Below are positions 51,539 through 63,607 of a stretch of DNA of 64,000 nucleotides, piece by piece. A program made the position numbers and the translations under genes. Origin of the DNA: PNNG01 sp964577055 (GTDB lineage Bacteria > Bacteroidota > Bacteroidia > UBA7662). How positions within the stretch are numbered: position 1 is the first letter of the stretch; each line of letters starts with the position of its first letter. The notes below the pieces were generated by a model. That model saw only the letters and a list, made by a program, of their open reading frames with translations. It had not been told where the DNA came from and searched no databases. The DNA lies in NCBI GenBank assembly GCA_964577055.1, contig CAZNWC010000008.1, positions 62,001-126,000 on the forward strand. The letters run 5' to 3'.

Positions 51539-53368
51539 ATGCGAAACCTTCTTTTTCTATTGCTGTGCGTTCAATTTGTTCATGCTCAAACTTCTGGACA
51601 GCATGCGTATCTCGCATTTGAAAATGGCGAGTCTCAAATAATTGGAGCATTTTCAGATGCCAAGGGTTGGATCAAGGAGGAAGTTTGGGTAGAAACCAAT
51701 TTTGATTCAGATATGGATGGCCGGCCCGATCGCATGCACGTATACATTACCCGTCCATACCAAACCCAAACCGAAGGTGTCAAGTTACCGGTGATTTACA
51801 ACAGCAGTCCCTATTTCGGATTGCGCATTCCCGCCCTTTTGGGCATTGGGAGCAAGAAGAATTTTTGGAAGGTCGACCACGAAATTGGTGCTACACCAAA
51901 ACCACACCGCCATATGCGGCTTGGAACGCGCACCAAACGGCCGCTTTTTGCCTCGTCGATGGACCGCACCTGGGTGCCTCGCGGTTTTGTGATGGTATAT
52001 TCTTCGTCGCCAGGCACCGGATTGTCGGATGGTGTGCCCACCATAGGCGGGCCAATTGAATCGCTGGCGCCCAAGGCAGTCATCGATTGGTTGTGTGGCA
52101 GGGCCAAGGCGTTCAGCACCCGCACTGGAAAGGAAGAGGTGAAGGCCTATTGGAGTACTGGCAAAGTGGGCATGACGGGTACGTCTTACGATGGAACACT
52201 TTGCTTGGCAGCGGCAACTACAGGGGTTGAAGGATTGGAGGTGATTATTCCCGTGGCACCCGTTTCTTCGTTTTACCATTATTACCGCTCGAATGGCTCG
52301 GTACGTTCGCCGGGCGGTTATTTGGGCGAAGATGCTGATGTGTTGTACGATATGATCAACAGCGGCGACAAGCAAAAACGCAAGGCCAATAACCGCCGCG
52401 TGCGCGATAGCATTTTGGTGCCCGGGCAAGACCGCATCACCGGCGACTTCAACGACTTTTGGGCCCAACGCGACTATGTGTCTCAAATCGGAAATATGCG
52501 GGCAGCCATGCTCATGGCCCATGGCTTCAACGACTGGAATGTGATGCCCGAGCACAGCTTTCGCTTCTATGAGGCGGCCAAAGCCCAAGGGCTCCCTGTG
52601 CAGCTGTATTACCATCAAGGGGGGCATGGAGGCGATCCTCCCTTCCGACAAATGAATCGCTGGTTTACACGCTATTTACATGGCATTGACAATGGGGTAG
52701 AAGCCGATGTGCCAGTGGGCATTGTGCGTGAGGGTGATCGCAAGCCTACCTACTACAGCCAATATCCCGATTCTGCCTCAGCGCCGATAAAATTGTATTT
52801 GGTGCCTGGTACCCAACAACAGGGCAGCTTGACTGCTACTTTGTCAGCTGGGGGAGCAACCATGTCGTTCACCGATGATTACCGCAGGAGCATGCAGGAA
52901 CTGCTGAGCGATGAATATGCCGCCCACCGCCTGTTGTTTGTAACGGAGCCTTTGAAGCAGGAGCTGCGCTTATCGGGTGTGCCCGAAATCAAGGTGCGTT
53001 TGACGGCGAACAAGGCGGCGGCCAATTTTTCGGCCTATTTGGTTTTGTTGCCGCTCACCGAAGGCAAACGTTTGCCCGAATATGAGAACCTCGTGACCCG
53101 TGGCTGGGCCGATCCGCAAAACCACAGCAATTTGAGCAGCCAAAGTCCATTGGTATCCGGCCAGTTTGTTGATTTGCGTTTTTCGATGATCCCCGACGAC
53201 CAGGTGATTCCCGCCGGTCGGCAAATAGGATTATTATTGTTTTCGAGCGATAAGGAATTCACCTTGCACCCCAAGCCAGGCACGGTATTGAGCATTGCGC
53301 CTGCCGGATGTGAGTTGGTTTTACCCGTGGTTGGTGGTGAGCAGGCTTGGAAGGCGGCGGGCCTTTAG
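51539..53368 (+). CDS. secreted CocE/NonD family hydrolase (Xaa-Pro dipeptidyl-peptidase-like)
   Basis: I start at ATG 51539, which gives a signal peptide (MRNLLFLLLCVQFVHAQ) and 609 residues; the frame is open upstream within the glycosyltransferase gene. The nucleophile is Ser in MTGTSYDGTLC (GxSYxG). The acid is probably in HGFNDWNV and the His in YYHQGGHG. The C-terminal beta domain contains VTEPLKQELRLSGVPEIKV. Family members include Xaa-Pro dipeptidyl-peptidases and cocaine esterase; peptide cleavage is the more likely job here. It starts 13 bases after the glycosyltransferase stop. Confidence 0.85.
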   Translation: MRNLLFLLLCVQFVHAQTSGQHAYLAFENGESQIIGAFSDAKGWIKEEVWVETNFDSDMDGRPDRMHVYITRPYQTQTEGVKLPVIYNSSPYFGLRIPALLGIGSKKNFWKVDHEIGATPKPHRHMRLGTRTKRPLFASSMDRTWVPRGFVMVYSSSPGTGLSDGVPTIGGPIESLAPKAVIDWLCGRAKAFSTRTGKEEVKAYWSTGKVGMTGTSYDGTLCLAAATTGVEGLEVIIPVAPVSSFYHYYRSNGSVRSPGGYLGEDADVLYDMINSGDKQKRKANNRRVRDSILVPGQDRITGDFNDFWAQRDYVSQIGNMRAAMLMAHGFNDWNVMPEHSFRFYEAAKAQGLPVQLYYHQGGHGGDPPFRQMNRWFTRYLHGIDNGVEADVPVGIVREGDRKPTYYSQYPDSASAPIKLYLVPGTQQQGSLTATLSAGGATMSFTDDYRRSMQELLSDEYAAHRLLFVTEPLKQELRLSGVPEIKVRLTANKAAANFSAYLVLLPLTEGKRLPEYENLVTRGWADPQNHSNLSSQSPLVSGQFVDLRFSMIPDDQVIPAGRQIGLLLFSSDKEFTLHPKPGTVLSIAPAGCELVLPVVGGEQAWKAAGL

Positions 53369-53402
53369 TTGCACTTGGCTTCGATTTATTAAACTGTGAT
53401 CG

Positions 53403-53909
53403 ATGCATACGCTGGAACAGCTGCTGATGGATGCTGGTAAAAAGGAAATGGTCGCATTTCTGCAAACCCATCCTGCTAAAGTAGAGCAAGCCATTGAACT
53501 GGGCCTTACCCAACAGCAACCATTGGCCTGGCGGGCCGTTTGGGCATTGGAAGAGGCCTTGGAACCCAACGATCCAACGCTTTTGCCATACTTGGCGCGG
53601 GTAATCGATTTTTTACCGCAAGCCGATGACGGCCATGCCCGCCAGTGGTTGCGGATTTTACAAGGCATGGAACTGCCCGATACCCATTTGGCTGCGCTGT
53701 TTGATTTTTGCATGCAAACTTGGTGCTTGCCCAACAAGCAGCCTTCGGTTCGTTACCAGGCGTATTTGACCATGGAACGCATTGCTGCCCTATACCCGGA
53801 GCTGAAAAACGAATTGGAAGCGAGTCTGAGTGAGCCAGCTTTGGATAGTTTGAGTCCGGGCATCAGGCACAGTTTGATAAAGCGCCGCGGCAGGAAGTTA
53901 TTGCGTTGA
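53403..53909 (+). CDS. HEAT-like helical protein of unknown function
   Basis: The 168-residue, signal-less protein has repeated helical pairs (LAWRAVWALEEALEPNDP, LLPYLARVIDFLP, SVRYQAYLTMERIAALYPE) with the spacing of HEAT repeats and a basic end (KRRGRKLLR). I do not recognise a named family. It lies 34 bases after the hydrolase and is convergent with the VOC gene. Confidence 0.7.
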   Translation: MHTLEQLLMDAGKKEMVAFLQTHPAKVEQAIELGLTQQQPLAWRAVWALEEALEPNDPTLLPYLARVIDFLPQADDGHARQWLRILQGMELPDTHLAALFDFCMQTWCLPNKQPSVRYQAYLTMERIAALYPELKNELEASLSEPALDSLSPGIRHSLIKRRGRKLLR

Positions 53910-53951
53910 ATTTCCAAAAGCAGCAGCCAGCTCAACCTTGACTTGCCTCGC

Positions 53952-54368
53952 TCAGAAGGTTCTTCCTTCTACAATTTGGTTATAGGCTTGGTCATTAGGC
54001 TCCCACAACTCAATTTTAATACCGTCGGGGTCGAGGATGTGGGCAAAACGGCCATAATCGAAGTCTTCAATTTCACTCACAATGGTGACGCCGGCGGCAC
54101 GCAGCTCTTCCAGCAAAGCTGCCAGGTTTTCGACCCTGAAATTGAGCATGAAGTCGCGGGTGCTGGGTGCGAAATGATTGCTATCCTGGGCCATCGGACT
54201 CCATTGGGTGAAGCCAGGCTGATCGGGAGCATCGGCGCGCCTCCATTCAAAATTGGTGCCCCAGGCATCGGTTTGCAGGCCCAAGTATTGTTTGTACCAA
54301 GCTTTGCTGAGTTCGGGATCGCCCGAACGGAAGAAAATACCACCAATGCCTGTGACCTTCTTTTGCAT
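53952..54368 (-). CDS. VOC (glyoxalase/dioxygenase fold) family protein
   Basis: I start at ATG 54368 (MQKKVTGIGGIFFRSGDP, 138 residues); the frame is open far upstream but without similarity. Paired beta-alpha-beta-beta-beta units are visible: KAWYKQYLGLQTDAWG and the closing GRFAHILDPDGIKIELWEP with the terminal metal-ligand Glu. It follows meaB on the same strand, 40 bases away. Methylmalonyl-CoA epimerase is also a VOC protein, but the family's usual N-terminal histidine start (HIGIAV) is absent, so I do not call it that. Confidence 0.8.
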   Translation of the reverse strand: MQKKVTGIGGIFFRSGDPELSKAWYKQYLGLQTDAWGTNFEWRRADAPDQPGFTQWSPMAQDSNHFAPSTRDFMLNFRVENLAALLEELRAAGVTIVSEIEDFDYGRFAHILDPDGIKIELWEPNDQAYNQIVEGRTF

Positions 54369-54408
54369 GCAGTAATTTAAGTGAATCTGTCGAAAACCCG
54401 GGATTAAT

Positions 54409-55386
54409 TTATTTGCCCTGCGCCAATAAACGTTTGGCAGCGGCATACGGACTGATTTGTCCTGCTGACACTTCCGCTTCGAGTTGCTTTGCCAATTTTT
54501 TTTGCTGTTCGCTTCCCAACAACCACGCCTCCAGCCGTTGCCGCGTAAATTCGTGAAAATGCTGCACGCGTTGTTCGGCGCGTTTTTGTTGGAGGTAGCC
54601 ATTAGGGCCGCATAAATCGACATACGATTGCACGCTTTGCCATACCTCAGCTACCCCGCTGCCATCACGGGCAGAACAAAGTTTGACCAAGGGCGACCAG
54701 CCACCCGGATGAGGTGGAAACAGGTGCAGGGCGTTTCGGTAATTGGCTGCAGCTTGTTTGGCAGGCTGTAAATTATCGCCCTCGGCCTTGTTGATTACCA
54801 ACATATCAGCCATTTCCATGATACCGCGTTTGATGCCTTGCAATTCATCACCGGCACCACTCAACATCAGCAGCATGAAAAAATCGACCAAGGAAGCCAC
54901 CGCAGTTTCGCTTTGCCCAACACCTACTGTTTCCACCAAAATGATGTCATATCCTGCAGCTTCGCACAGCATCATGGCCTCCCAAGTGGCACGGGCAACA
55001 CCGCCCAGGGCTTTGCCGGCAGCAGTAGGGCGAATAAAGGCCATTTCGTCGTGGGCAAGACGTTCCATGCGGGTTTTGTCGCCCAAAATACTCCCGCCAG
55101 TACGGCCGCTGCTGGGATCAACTGCCAATACGGCTACCCTGTGACCTGCTGCGGTTAACTGTGTGCCTAAAGCATCAATAAATGTACTTTTGCCTACGCC
55201 GGGAACCCCGGTAATGCCAATGCGCAAGCTGTTGCCTGTGTAAGGCAGTATCATCTCCAGTAATTCAGCAGCCGCTTGTGCGTGCTTGGGGGCACTGCTT
55301 TCAACCAAAGTAATGGCCCGGGCCAATGCTGCTCGCTGCTGAAGGCGTAAGGATTTAAAAAGCTCGGATGGAGAAGGGATGGTCAT
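54409..55386 (-). CDS. meaB: methylmalonyl-CoA mutase-associated GTPase MeaB
   Basis: Guards B12 loading and protects methylmalonyl-CoA mutase. The 325-residue G3E/SIMIBI GTPase has a P-loop GVPGVGKST (G60-T68), AVDPSSGRTGGSILGDKTRM, ETVGVGQSE (switch region) and the base-binding NKAEGDN. It is one base after the GT-C gene and in the same operon as mutA and mutB. Confidence 0.95.
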   Translation of the reverse strand: MTIPSPSELFKSLRLQQRAALARAITLVESSAPKHAQAAAELLEMILPYTGNSLRIGITGVPGVGKSTFIDALGTQLTAAGHRVAVLAVDPSSGRTGGSILGDKTRMERLAHDEMAFIRPTAAGKALGGVARATWEAMMLCEAAGYDIILVETVGVGQSETAVASLVDFFMLLMLSGAGDELQGIKRGIMEMADMLVINKAEGDNLQPAKQAAANYRNALHLFPPHPGGWSPLVKLCSARDGSGVAEVWQSVQSYVDLCGPNGYLQQKRAEQRVQHFHEFTRQRLEAWLLGSEQQKKLAKQLEAEVSAGQISPYAAAKRLLAQGK

Positions 55387-55387
55387 G

Positions 55388-56744
55388 TTAAGGTAAGGGT
55401 TTACGGTGCCAAACCAAATCGGGTACTACTTCAATAGCATCGCGCGTGGTGGCCTCCAAAGGCATTTCGGTCTGCCAGCGTACATACCAACCGCCGGGTT
55501 GCAAGGTATCACCAAAATGGTGGTAAGTCACAGGCCTGTTTAACATATAGGCAAGATAATGACCATCTACATCGGTTGCAAATAGGCGGGCCGAATCGGG
55601 CAAGGCTGCCCTGATTTGGTAAACAGGAGAACCTGGGGCCCTCAATGACCTTTGATGGAAACTCCAACCTTCGTGGTACGCATCTGCAGCGAAGGGCCAA
55701 GCCTGTACCACCGAAGCGGAGATTGCTAGTCCGAGAAGGGGCAGACGCCATTTGACAGGCCATTGCTGCATCAAACTGCCCGTGATAAGCACAGTCGGCA
55801 CCAGCAGGGGAGATAACATTCGGGCGTCAATCGGGATTTGCGCATCGATGCTTGATTTGGCCAAAATCAACAGGGCTACATACATGATCGATCCGGTCAG
55901 CCAAATCCAAACCATGGGGCTGATCGACTGCTTCTGGACCCGCACATACAGTAGCATCACCAATAATATGATGACCCATCCTGTCCACGAAAAATATACT
56001 TCGAAAGCCCTTAACACTTCTTCCAATCCGGCCCAGTCCCAAAAATACTTGCGCGAATGCAAAGCACCGGAGGAAATTTTATTGCGGATCGTCCATGCTG
56101 CAAAGGGCAATAGCGACACCAACGAAAAGAGCAAACTGTTCCGCCAGCGATTTTCTTTGAAGGCGAAAAACAGCCAAAGCACTAAAAACGGGAACATAAA
56201 CAAGCCCGCATAACGTACCAAAACCGATAGTCCGGCCATCAAGGCAGCAAAAAACACCCATATGGCCTTTTGCGTATCTACGGCCTTCATGATGCCCAGC
56301 GCCGCTACCAATAAAAAACTGAGGTAGATTGGTTCTGACCAAATGTGCCAATGAATGCTGAAGAATGCATAAGTGCTCGCAAGGAGCAAGAGCAACAGGC
56401 AGATGGTGTGCCATGGCAATTTCAGTCGTTTCAAAATCAAATCGACCAAACCTAAATTCGACGCCGCTACGAAAGGAACCAAAATGTCGGCAACGCTTCG
56501 TGGATCTATGCCGCTGAAAAACGACAATGCCGCCAGTATGCCCGAAAAAAGGGGCGCATAATGTACTTCGGGCAGTACCGAACCCCAGTACATATTGGAA
56601 AAAGTGCCCGTTTGTAACCAGTAGGAAGCCCCTTCAAGGTAATACAACGAATCGTGTGAAGCGGCTGGCCCGTAGCGATCAATCAACGCATAAACGAATA
56701 CAATCAAAAACGACAAGGCCAGTGGAAGCCTATCTCGCCATGTC

Positions 56745-56752
<8 letters not shown>
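55388..56752 (-). CDS. GT-C family membrane glycosyltransferase (PMT/GT39-like)
   Basis: I start at ATG 56752 (MTETWRDRLPLALSFLIVF), 454 residues. About ten membrane helices are visible. The first periplasmic loop has ASHDSLYYLEGASYWLQ with an acidic residue in the position of the catalytic Asp of GT-C enzymes. GT-C enzymes use polyprenyl-phosphate sugars on the outer face of the inner membrane. Overlap with mutB is eight bases and the gap to meaB one base, so it is firmly part of the methylmalonyl-CoA mutase operon, an unexpected place. Confidence 0.75.
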
Positions 56753-58873
<2,121 letters not shown>

Positions 58874-58877
<4 letters not shown>

Positions 58878-60619
58878 CGGGCAAGCAGTTTGGTGACCAG
58901 TTGTTCGAGGGTGTCGAGCAGGTTGGCGCGCAGGTGGATGAAGGTGTTGAAGCCAGCGGCGCGGAAATCGGCCTCTGCTTCACCGGGTGCACCGGCCAAA
59001 ATAAGTTCGGTTTTGCCCAGGAGTGCCAAGCCCAGGGCTGGTACTGCGCTTGCCCAACTGGCATCGTCGCTGCACAGCACCACGGCATCGGCACCGGCAG
59101 CCAGGGCGGCGGAAGCACCTGCCTCGGGCGTGTTGAAAGCGCTGTTCGAAAGCAGCTCAAAGCCGGCACAGCCCAAAAAGTTGATGCTGAAATTGAGGCG
59201 TGCCATACGCATGGCCACATCGCCCAAAGGCAAGAGGAAAATGCGGGGCTTTTTGCTCGCATTTGCCAGGCGATAACGCAAACGGTCGAAATCGTTGTGC
59301 GTGCTATCGGCTTGCCAATCGGCCAACGATTCGCCGGCATTGGGGTATTGATTTACGCCCACGCGGATTTGTTTGCGACCGGCGAGCAGCTTTTCACGCA
59401 GGTGCTTGCCCTCTGTCAGTAGATGTTGCAAGGCACCACTTTGTTGCCAGGCGGTAAAGCCGCCAGCAGCTTCAACGCGCTGAAACAGCTGCCAGGCTTT
59501 TTCGCCTATTTGGTTGCTGAGGTTTTCGAGAAAATAAGCGCCTGCGGCAGGGTCGACTACCTGGCCAAGCTGACCTTCGTGCTGCAAAAGCAGTTGGATT
59601 TGAAGCGATAATTCCAGCGAAAAATCATCTCCACCGGCTACGGGCGCGTCGAAGGGCAGGAGGGTGAGGCTTTGCACCCCGCCAATCACCGCCGCCATGC
59701 CCATGGTGGTGAGGCGGAGGAGGTTCGTGTGCCTATCGAGACTAAACAGCGCCTGTCGTCCGCTGATGGCGTGCAAGGTGGTGGCATGGGTGCAGCTGTG
59801 TTGCGGCTGGTAGGGTACCAACACCTGTGCCCAAGCCTGGCGAAAGGCACGCAAGCGGGCGATCTCGGCAAAATAATCGGTATCAAGAGCGAGCTGGAAT
59901 TGCAGCAAAGGTGCAGCTTCGTCGGCGGTAAGGCCTTCCGAAACCAGATTGTACAGCAATTCGTGGCCAGCTGCCAGGGCCAAAGCGGTTTCCTCTACCA
60001 AGGCTGCACCTTGTTCGCGGAAGCTGCCCATTTGCAGGCAAAAGGGTGCAAAAGAAGGGAAATGCTGACGGTAAAAATCGGCCAAAGCACGCAGGTCGGC
60101 AGGCAGTTGCTCGGGTGTAAAACCCAAGCAGCCGCGCAGGGCGAACGGACTCACGGCCAGTTGTTTGGTCCAGCCCAATAGCCATTTGCCCAGCTGCAGG
60201 CCATCTACTCCCGAAAAGCCCAAGGCAATGTACTGTGGAGCGATGCCAGCTACCAAAATCAAAAAATCGGCCTCGTTGTTCAGCTCTCCTTCAAACCAAA
60301 GGGCATCGGCTCCGTGGTTAAGCGCGTGCAGGGCCTGCCGGTTGCCGGCTTTGGGCTCGGTAAAAGCAATGTGCGCCGTTGCCGTCCACGCATTGTTGGC
60401 CGTGCGCAAGCCCCGCCGGTAGGGGTACTCACCGGGCAGGTAATGGGACACATCGGCTGGGCGTTCTGCTGCCGTATAGTAGGGAGCAATTTCCAGCCCG
60501 TCGTGCGTGCTGTGCCGCAATTTATCGAGCGGTGCTCCTTTTAATTCCTTGGAGGCGGTTTGCTCCCAATCGCTGAGCGACTGCGCGGCAAAACCTTCCC
60601 AAAACGATGATTTCGACAT
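58874..60619 (-). CDS. mutA: methylmalonyl-CoA mutase small subunit
   Basis: I start at ATG 60619 (MSKSSFWEGFAAQSLSDWEQ, 581 residues); the frame is open for 63 bases upstream without conserved sequence. It has the same overall fold as MutB (TATAHIAFTEPK, QVVDPAAGAYFLENLSNQ) but the C-terminal region (NFLGCAGFELLSNSAFNT) lacks DxHxxG, as is usual for the non-catalytic subunit. It is the first gene of the operon. The dimer with MutB is the active enzyme. Confidence 0.93.
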
Positions 60620-60838
60620 CTGACAAGGGGTTTGGGTGGTAGGTGCTGCGAATTTACTGCTTTTCAGCATAGGATGGGGCAATTAGTGGATAAAATAGTC
60701 TGAATTATGGATGGCCATTTTCAACGGCCTAAGGAGCCAAGCGACGCAAGCCAGCAGTCGTTGCGTGCCTTTCGTTTACCCCATTAAAAAAACATTAATT
60801 TCAGTTTGACAGGATAACCTTGTGTTTGTTGTTAAAGA

Positions 60839-60846
60839 TATGTTTG
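60839..60846 (+). promoter_or_regulatory. candidate -7 box TATGTTTG for the lipoprotein gene at 60871
   Basis: A perfect TAnnTTTG, 24 bases before the ATG. A TTG at 60820-60822 is 16 bases upstream, slightly close for -33. The rest of the 251-base divergent gap to mutA shows only a small inverted repeat ACGCAA/TTGCGT. Confidence 0.4.
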
Positions 60847-60870
60847 TATGTTGCATAAAAATCAGTCGAA

Positions 60871-61362
60871 ATGAAACGTGCTTGGTCGTTCCTTCTTCTT
60901 TTCACCTCCCTGGTGTTTGTGTCTTGTGAAAAAGAACAAACCCCCATTCAATATCCCGAAAATGGGTTGTCGGGCCCAAATATTTTGGCGGCGAATCGGG
61001 TGAACTACCCCGAAAAGGTGAGTTTAGAAGCCGATTTGGGCGAAGCCAACCAACTGCGGGTGGTCATTAAAGGGGTGACTTCTTACACGCGCTGGGATAC
61101 GCTGGGGCAATTGCCCGGTGGCACCTGCCATGTACGCACCGTTTATCGTGGCATGTGGTGGTGGACCGTTGGCAAACAACACAATACCTTTATTAACAAC
61201 ATGGTTTATGTAGATCCCTTTTTACAGCAAGTACAAAGCGTTGACGCTACAGGAAAAATGACCGCTGAGATGTCATTTGACCCTGGTTATTCGTACATCA
61301 TTGAATTGTATGAAAACAACGCTGCTCAACCCACGCGGGTGAAGCAGATTCAAGTGGAGTAA
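60871..61362 (+). CDS. predicted lipoprotein of unknown function
   Basis: The 163-residue protein has a lipobox ending at C19 (VFVSC). I do not recognise the mature part. Features are QLPGGTCHVRTVYRGMWWWTVG with a run of three Trp, and a beta-rich end (SYIIELYENNAAQPTRVKQIQVE). A second cysteine is in TCHV. It is monocistronic between a -7 box and a terminator. Confidence 0.65.
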   Translation: MKRAWSFLLLFTSLVFVSCEKEQTPIQYPENGLSGPNILAANRVNYPEKVSLEADLGEANQLRVVIKGVTSYTRWDTLGQLPGGTCHVRTVYRGMWWWTVGKQHNTFINNMVYVDPFLQQVQSVDATGKMTAEMSFDPGYSYIIELYENNAAQPTRVKQIQVE

Positions 61363-61427
61363 ATTCTTAGATTCGAACAAGTGGGAGAGGTCTGGCTGTT
61401 AAACCGGGCTTGCCTCCATTTACCCAA

Positions 61428-61455
61428 GGGCCTGACGGTTGTTCAGGCTTTTCTA
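61428..61455. terminator. intrinsic terminator between the lipoprotein gene and the VIT1-like gene
   Basis: GCCTGA (61430-61435) and TCAGGC (61443-61448) pair, followed by TTTTCTATTT; the stem is short with a 7-base loop. Convergent genes on both sides. Confidence 0.65.
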
Positions 61456-61456
61456 T

Positions 61457-62188
61457 TTAAAACAAACCCTCTAACCAATTGCCCACCGCATAACTCACAA
61501 TGGCCGCTGCTGCACCCAAAGCCAGGGTTTCGAGCATGCCTTTCCATTTGGAAGTTTGGGTCACGTAGGTTTTCATCCAGCCGATGAACAAAAAGGCAAT
61601 GCCTGTCATCACCGAAGAGATGGCGAAGAGGTTCAAGCCTGTAGGGTTGAAATAGTCGTACAAATAAACCAGCAGCGGAATGAGCCCTACCACCACAAAG
61701 CTGCCGAAGGTAACCGCGCCCATGGCCAAGGGTGAGCGGCTTTCTTCCATCATTTCCAGCTCTTCTTTCATCATTACGTCCACCCAGCGGTCTTTGTCGG
61801 CCGTAATCACGGTTACCACCTGCTCCAACAGTTCGCCTTCAAATCCTTTGGCCCGGTAGATTTCACGGATTTCTTCCTTTTCCTTTTCGGGCAGGTGCTC
61901 CACCTCCCAATATTCCACTTTTTTGTGCTTGTCGTAATTGTCTTGCTCGCTCTGTTTGCTCAGATACGAGCCCACGCTCATGGCAAAACCATCGGCCAGC
62001 AAATTGGCAAAACCCAAGATGATCACAACCTGCGAAGAAAGTCCGGCCCCAGCCGCTCCCGCCACCACCGCAAAAGTGGTCACGCTTCCATCAATGCCGC
62101 CATACACAAACTCACCGAGGTAATCGCTGAATTTGGTCATGAAGCCCTTGTCTTGCTGGTGGAGTTTGCGTTCGTGCGTATTGCCCAT
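61457..62188 (-). CDS. VIT1/CCC1-type transporter (vacuolar iron transporter family)
   Basis: I start at ATG 62188 (MGNTHERKLHQQDKGFMTKF, 243 residues). The first helix has GEFVYGGIDGSVTTFAVVAG, the family hallmark, and the next NLLADGFAMSVGSYLS. The cytoplasmic metal-binding domain in the middle is rich in Glu (EVEHLPEKEKEEIREIY, MMKEELEMMEESR). Three more helices follow. VIT1 members move Fe2+ or Mn2+ out of the cytoplasm in exchange for protons. The bacterial direction is presumed export. Confidence 0.88.
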   Translation of the reverse strand: MGNTHERKLHQQDKGFMTKFSDYLGEFVYGGIDGSVTTFAVVAGAAGAGLSSQVVIILGFANLLADGFAMSVGSYLSKQSEQDNYDKHKKVEYWEVEHLPEKEKEEIREIYRAKGFEGELLEQVVTVITADKDRWVDVMMKEELEMMEESRSPLAMGAVTFGSFVVVGLIPLLVYLYDYFNPTGLNLFAISSVMTGIAFLFIGWMKTYVTQTSKWKGMLETLALGAAAAIVSYAVGNWLEGLF

Positions 62189-62203
62189 AAAAATTGCTTT
62201 GCA

Positions 62204-62211
62204 CAAATATA
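62204..62211 (-). promoter_or_regulatory. candidate -7 box TATATTTG for the VIT1-like gene
   Basis: On the minus strand a perfect TAnnTTTG, 15 bases before the ATG. No -33 TTG at the usual distance. Confidence 0.4.
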
Positions 62212-62245
62212 GAACCTTTGGGGCATTGCAGGGGTTGGTATAGCA

Positions 62246-62263
62246 GCAAGGCAAAAGCCTTGC
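62246..62263 (+). promoter_or_regulatory. hairpin upstream of the ribBA -7 box
   Basis: GCAAGGC (62246-62252), loop AAAA, GCCTTGC (62257-62263): a perfect 7-bp stem in the place where the -33 element would lie. It does not resemble the FMN riboswitch and could bind a regulator or be incidental. Confidence 0.3.
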
Positions 62264-62274
62264 GAGCGATTTCC

Positions 62275-62282
62275 TATCTTTG
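62275..62282 (+). promoter_or_regulatory. candidate -7 box TATCTTTG for ribBA
   Basis: A perfect TAnnTTTG, 21 bases before ATG 62304. No good -33 element; a hairpin occupies that stretch. Confidence 0.4.
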
Positions 62283-62303
62283 CAGCCAATTTTGACAACA
62301 GCC

Positions 62304-63527
62304 ATGGCCGAACGCATCCTGCTCGATCCTATCGAAGCCGCCATTGAAGACATCCGCAAGGGCAAAATCATCATCGTCGTTGATGATGAAGACCGCGAAA
62401 ATGAGGGCGATTTTTTGGCCGCCGCCGAATGTGTGACCCCCGAAATGGTGAATTTTATGGCCACCCATGGGCGTGGACTCATTTGTGCACCCATCATCGA
62501 CGACCGCTGTGAAGAGCTTGGCCTCGACCTGATGGTAGGCAAAAATACCACCTTGCACGAAACGCCCTTTACTGTTTCTATCGACTACCTCGGCAAAGGC
62601 TGCACCACAGGCATTTCGGCCCACGACCGCGCCGTTACCATCCAAGCTTTGGTAGATCCTGAAACCAAGCCCGAAGATTTTGGCAAGCCCGGACATATTT
62701 TTCCGCTCAAAGCCCGCAAGGGTGGGGTGCTGCGGAGGGCAGGACATACCGAAGCCGCCATCGACTTTGCACGTTTGGCCGGCTTTGCACCCGTGGGTGT
62801 GATTTGCGAAATCATGAACGAAGACGGCAGCATGGCCCGTTTGCCCGATTTGAAGAAGGTGGCCGAGCGTTTCGACATGAAACTCGTGAGCATCAAAGAC
62901 CTCATTGAATACCGTTTGCAGAAAGAATCGCTCATCCGCCGCGAAATTGCAGTGGAGATGCCCACTGCATGGGGCGATTTCCAACTGGTGGCTTTCCGCC
63001 AAATCAACAACGACCAGGAGCACTTAGCCCTCATCAAAGGTCAGTGGGACGAAAACGAAGCCATCCTCACCCGGGTGCATTCGAGCTGCATGACTGGCGA
63101 TATCTTTGGCTCTTGCCGTTGCGATTGTGGTGAGCAACTGCATCAAGCCATGCGCATGGTAGAAAAAGCCGGCAAAGGGGTGATTGTATACATGAACCAG
63201 GAGGGCAGGGGCATTGGCTTGCTCAACAAGCTAAAGGCCTACAAGCTGCAGGAGCAGGGCATGGATACGGTACAGGCCAATTTAGCGCTGGGCTTTAAGA
63301 TGGATGAGCGCGATTACGGCATCGGCGCACAGATCTTGCGCAACTTAGGTGTGCGCAAAATGCGATTGATGTCGAACAACCCCACCAAACGTGCAGGTTT
63401 GATAGGTTACGGACTCGAAGTAGTGGAGCATGTAGGTATCGAAATTCCAGCAAATCCGCACAATCAGAGCTATTTGCTCACCAAGCGCGACAAGATGGGG
63501 CACGAAATTTTGGGCAAGCAGGCTTGA
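62304..63527 (+). CDS. ribBA: bifunctional DHBP synthase / GTP cyclohydrolase II
   Basis: Starts riboflavin synthesis from both sides: RibB makes DHBP from ribulose 5-phosphate, RibA opens GTP. From ATG 62304 (MAERILLDPIEAAIEDI) the protein has 407 residues. The RibB half (1-205) has DDEDRENEGDF and the RibA half has the zinc site GSCRCDCGEQ. NQEGRGIGLLNKLKAY and YGIGAQILRNLGVRKMRLMSNN complete RibA. Confidence 0.95.
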   Translation: MAERILLDPIEAAIEDIRKGKIIIVVDDEDRENEGDFLAAAECVTPEMVNFMATHGRGLICAPIIDDRCEELGLDLMVGKNTTLHETPFTVSIDYLGKGCTTGISAHDRAVTIQALVDPETKPEDFGKPGHIFPLKARKGGVLRRAGHTEAAIDFARLAGFAPVGVICEIMNEDGSMARLPDLKKVAERFDMKLVSIKDLIEYRLQKESLIRREIAVEMPTAWGDFQLVAFRQINNDQEHLALIKGQWDENEAILTRVHSSCMTGDIFGSCRCDCGEQLHQAMRMVEKAGKGVIVYMNQEGRGIGLLNKLKAYKLQEQGMDTVQANLALGFKMDERDYGIGAQILRNLGVRKMRLMSNNPTKRAGLIGYGLEVVEHVGIEIPANPHNQSYLLTKRDKMGHEILGKQA

Positions 63528-63591
63528 CCAAACGCCAGGTCAAAAGCCTGAATTAGTTCGCTTTCCTATGCTTCTAATCTAAAGCATTCCT

Positions 63592-63599
63592 TACTTTTG
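63592..63599 (+). promoter_or_regulatory. candidate -7 box TACTTTTG for the M23 peptidase gene
   Basis: A perfect TAnnTTTG that ends nine bases before the ATG at 63608. The predicted start of transcription is within a few bases of the start codon, so the mRNA may be leaderless. Confidence 0.35.
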
Positions 63600-63607
63600 G
63601 GATTCTT

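Noticed and set aside
53952..54368. Methylmalonyl-CoA epimerase next to meaB
   Set aside because: It has the VOC fold, but the usual N-terminal histidine start and other epimerase features are not visible; kept as a generic VOC protein.
62189..62303. FMN riboswitch before ribBA
   Set aside because: The 115-base gap has one simple hairpin and none of the conserved RFN-element pattern.
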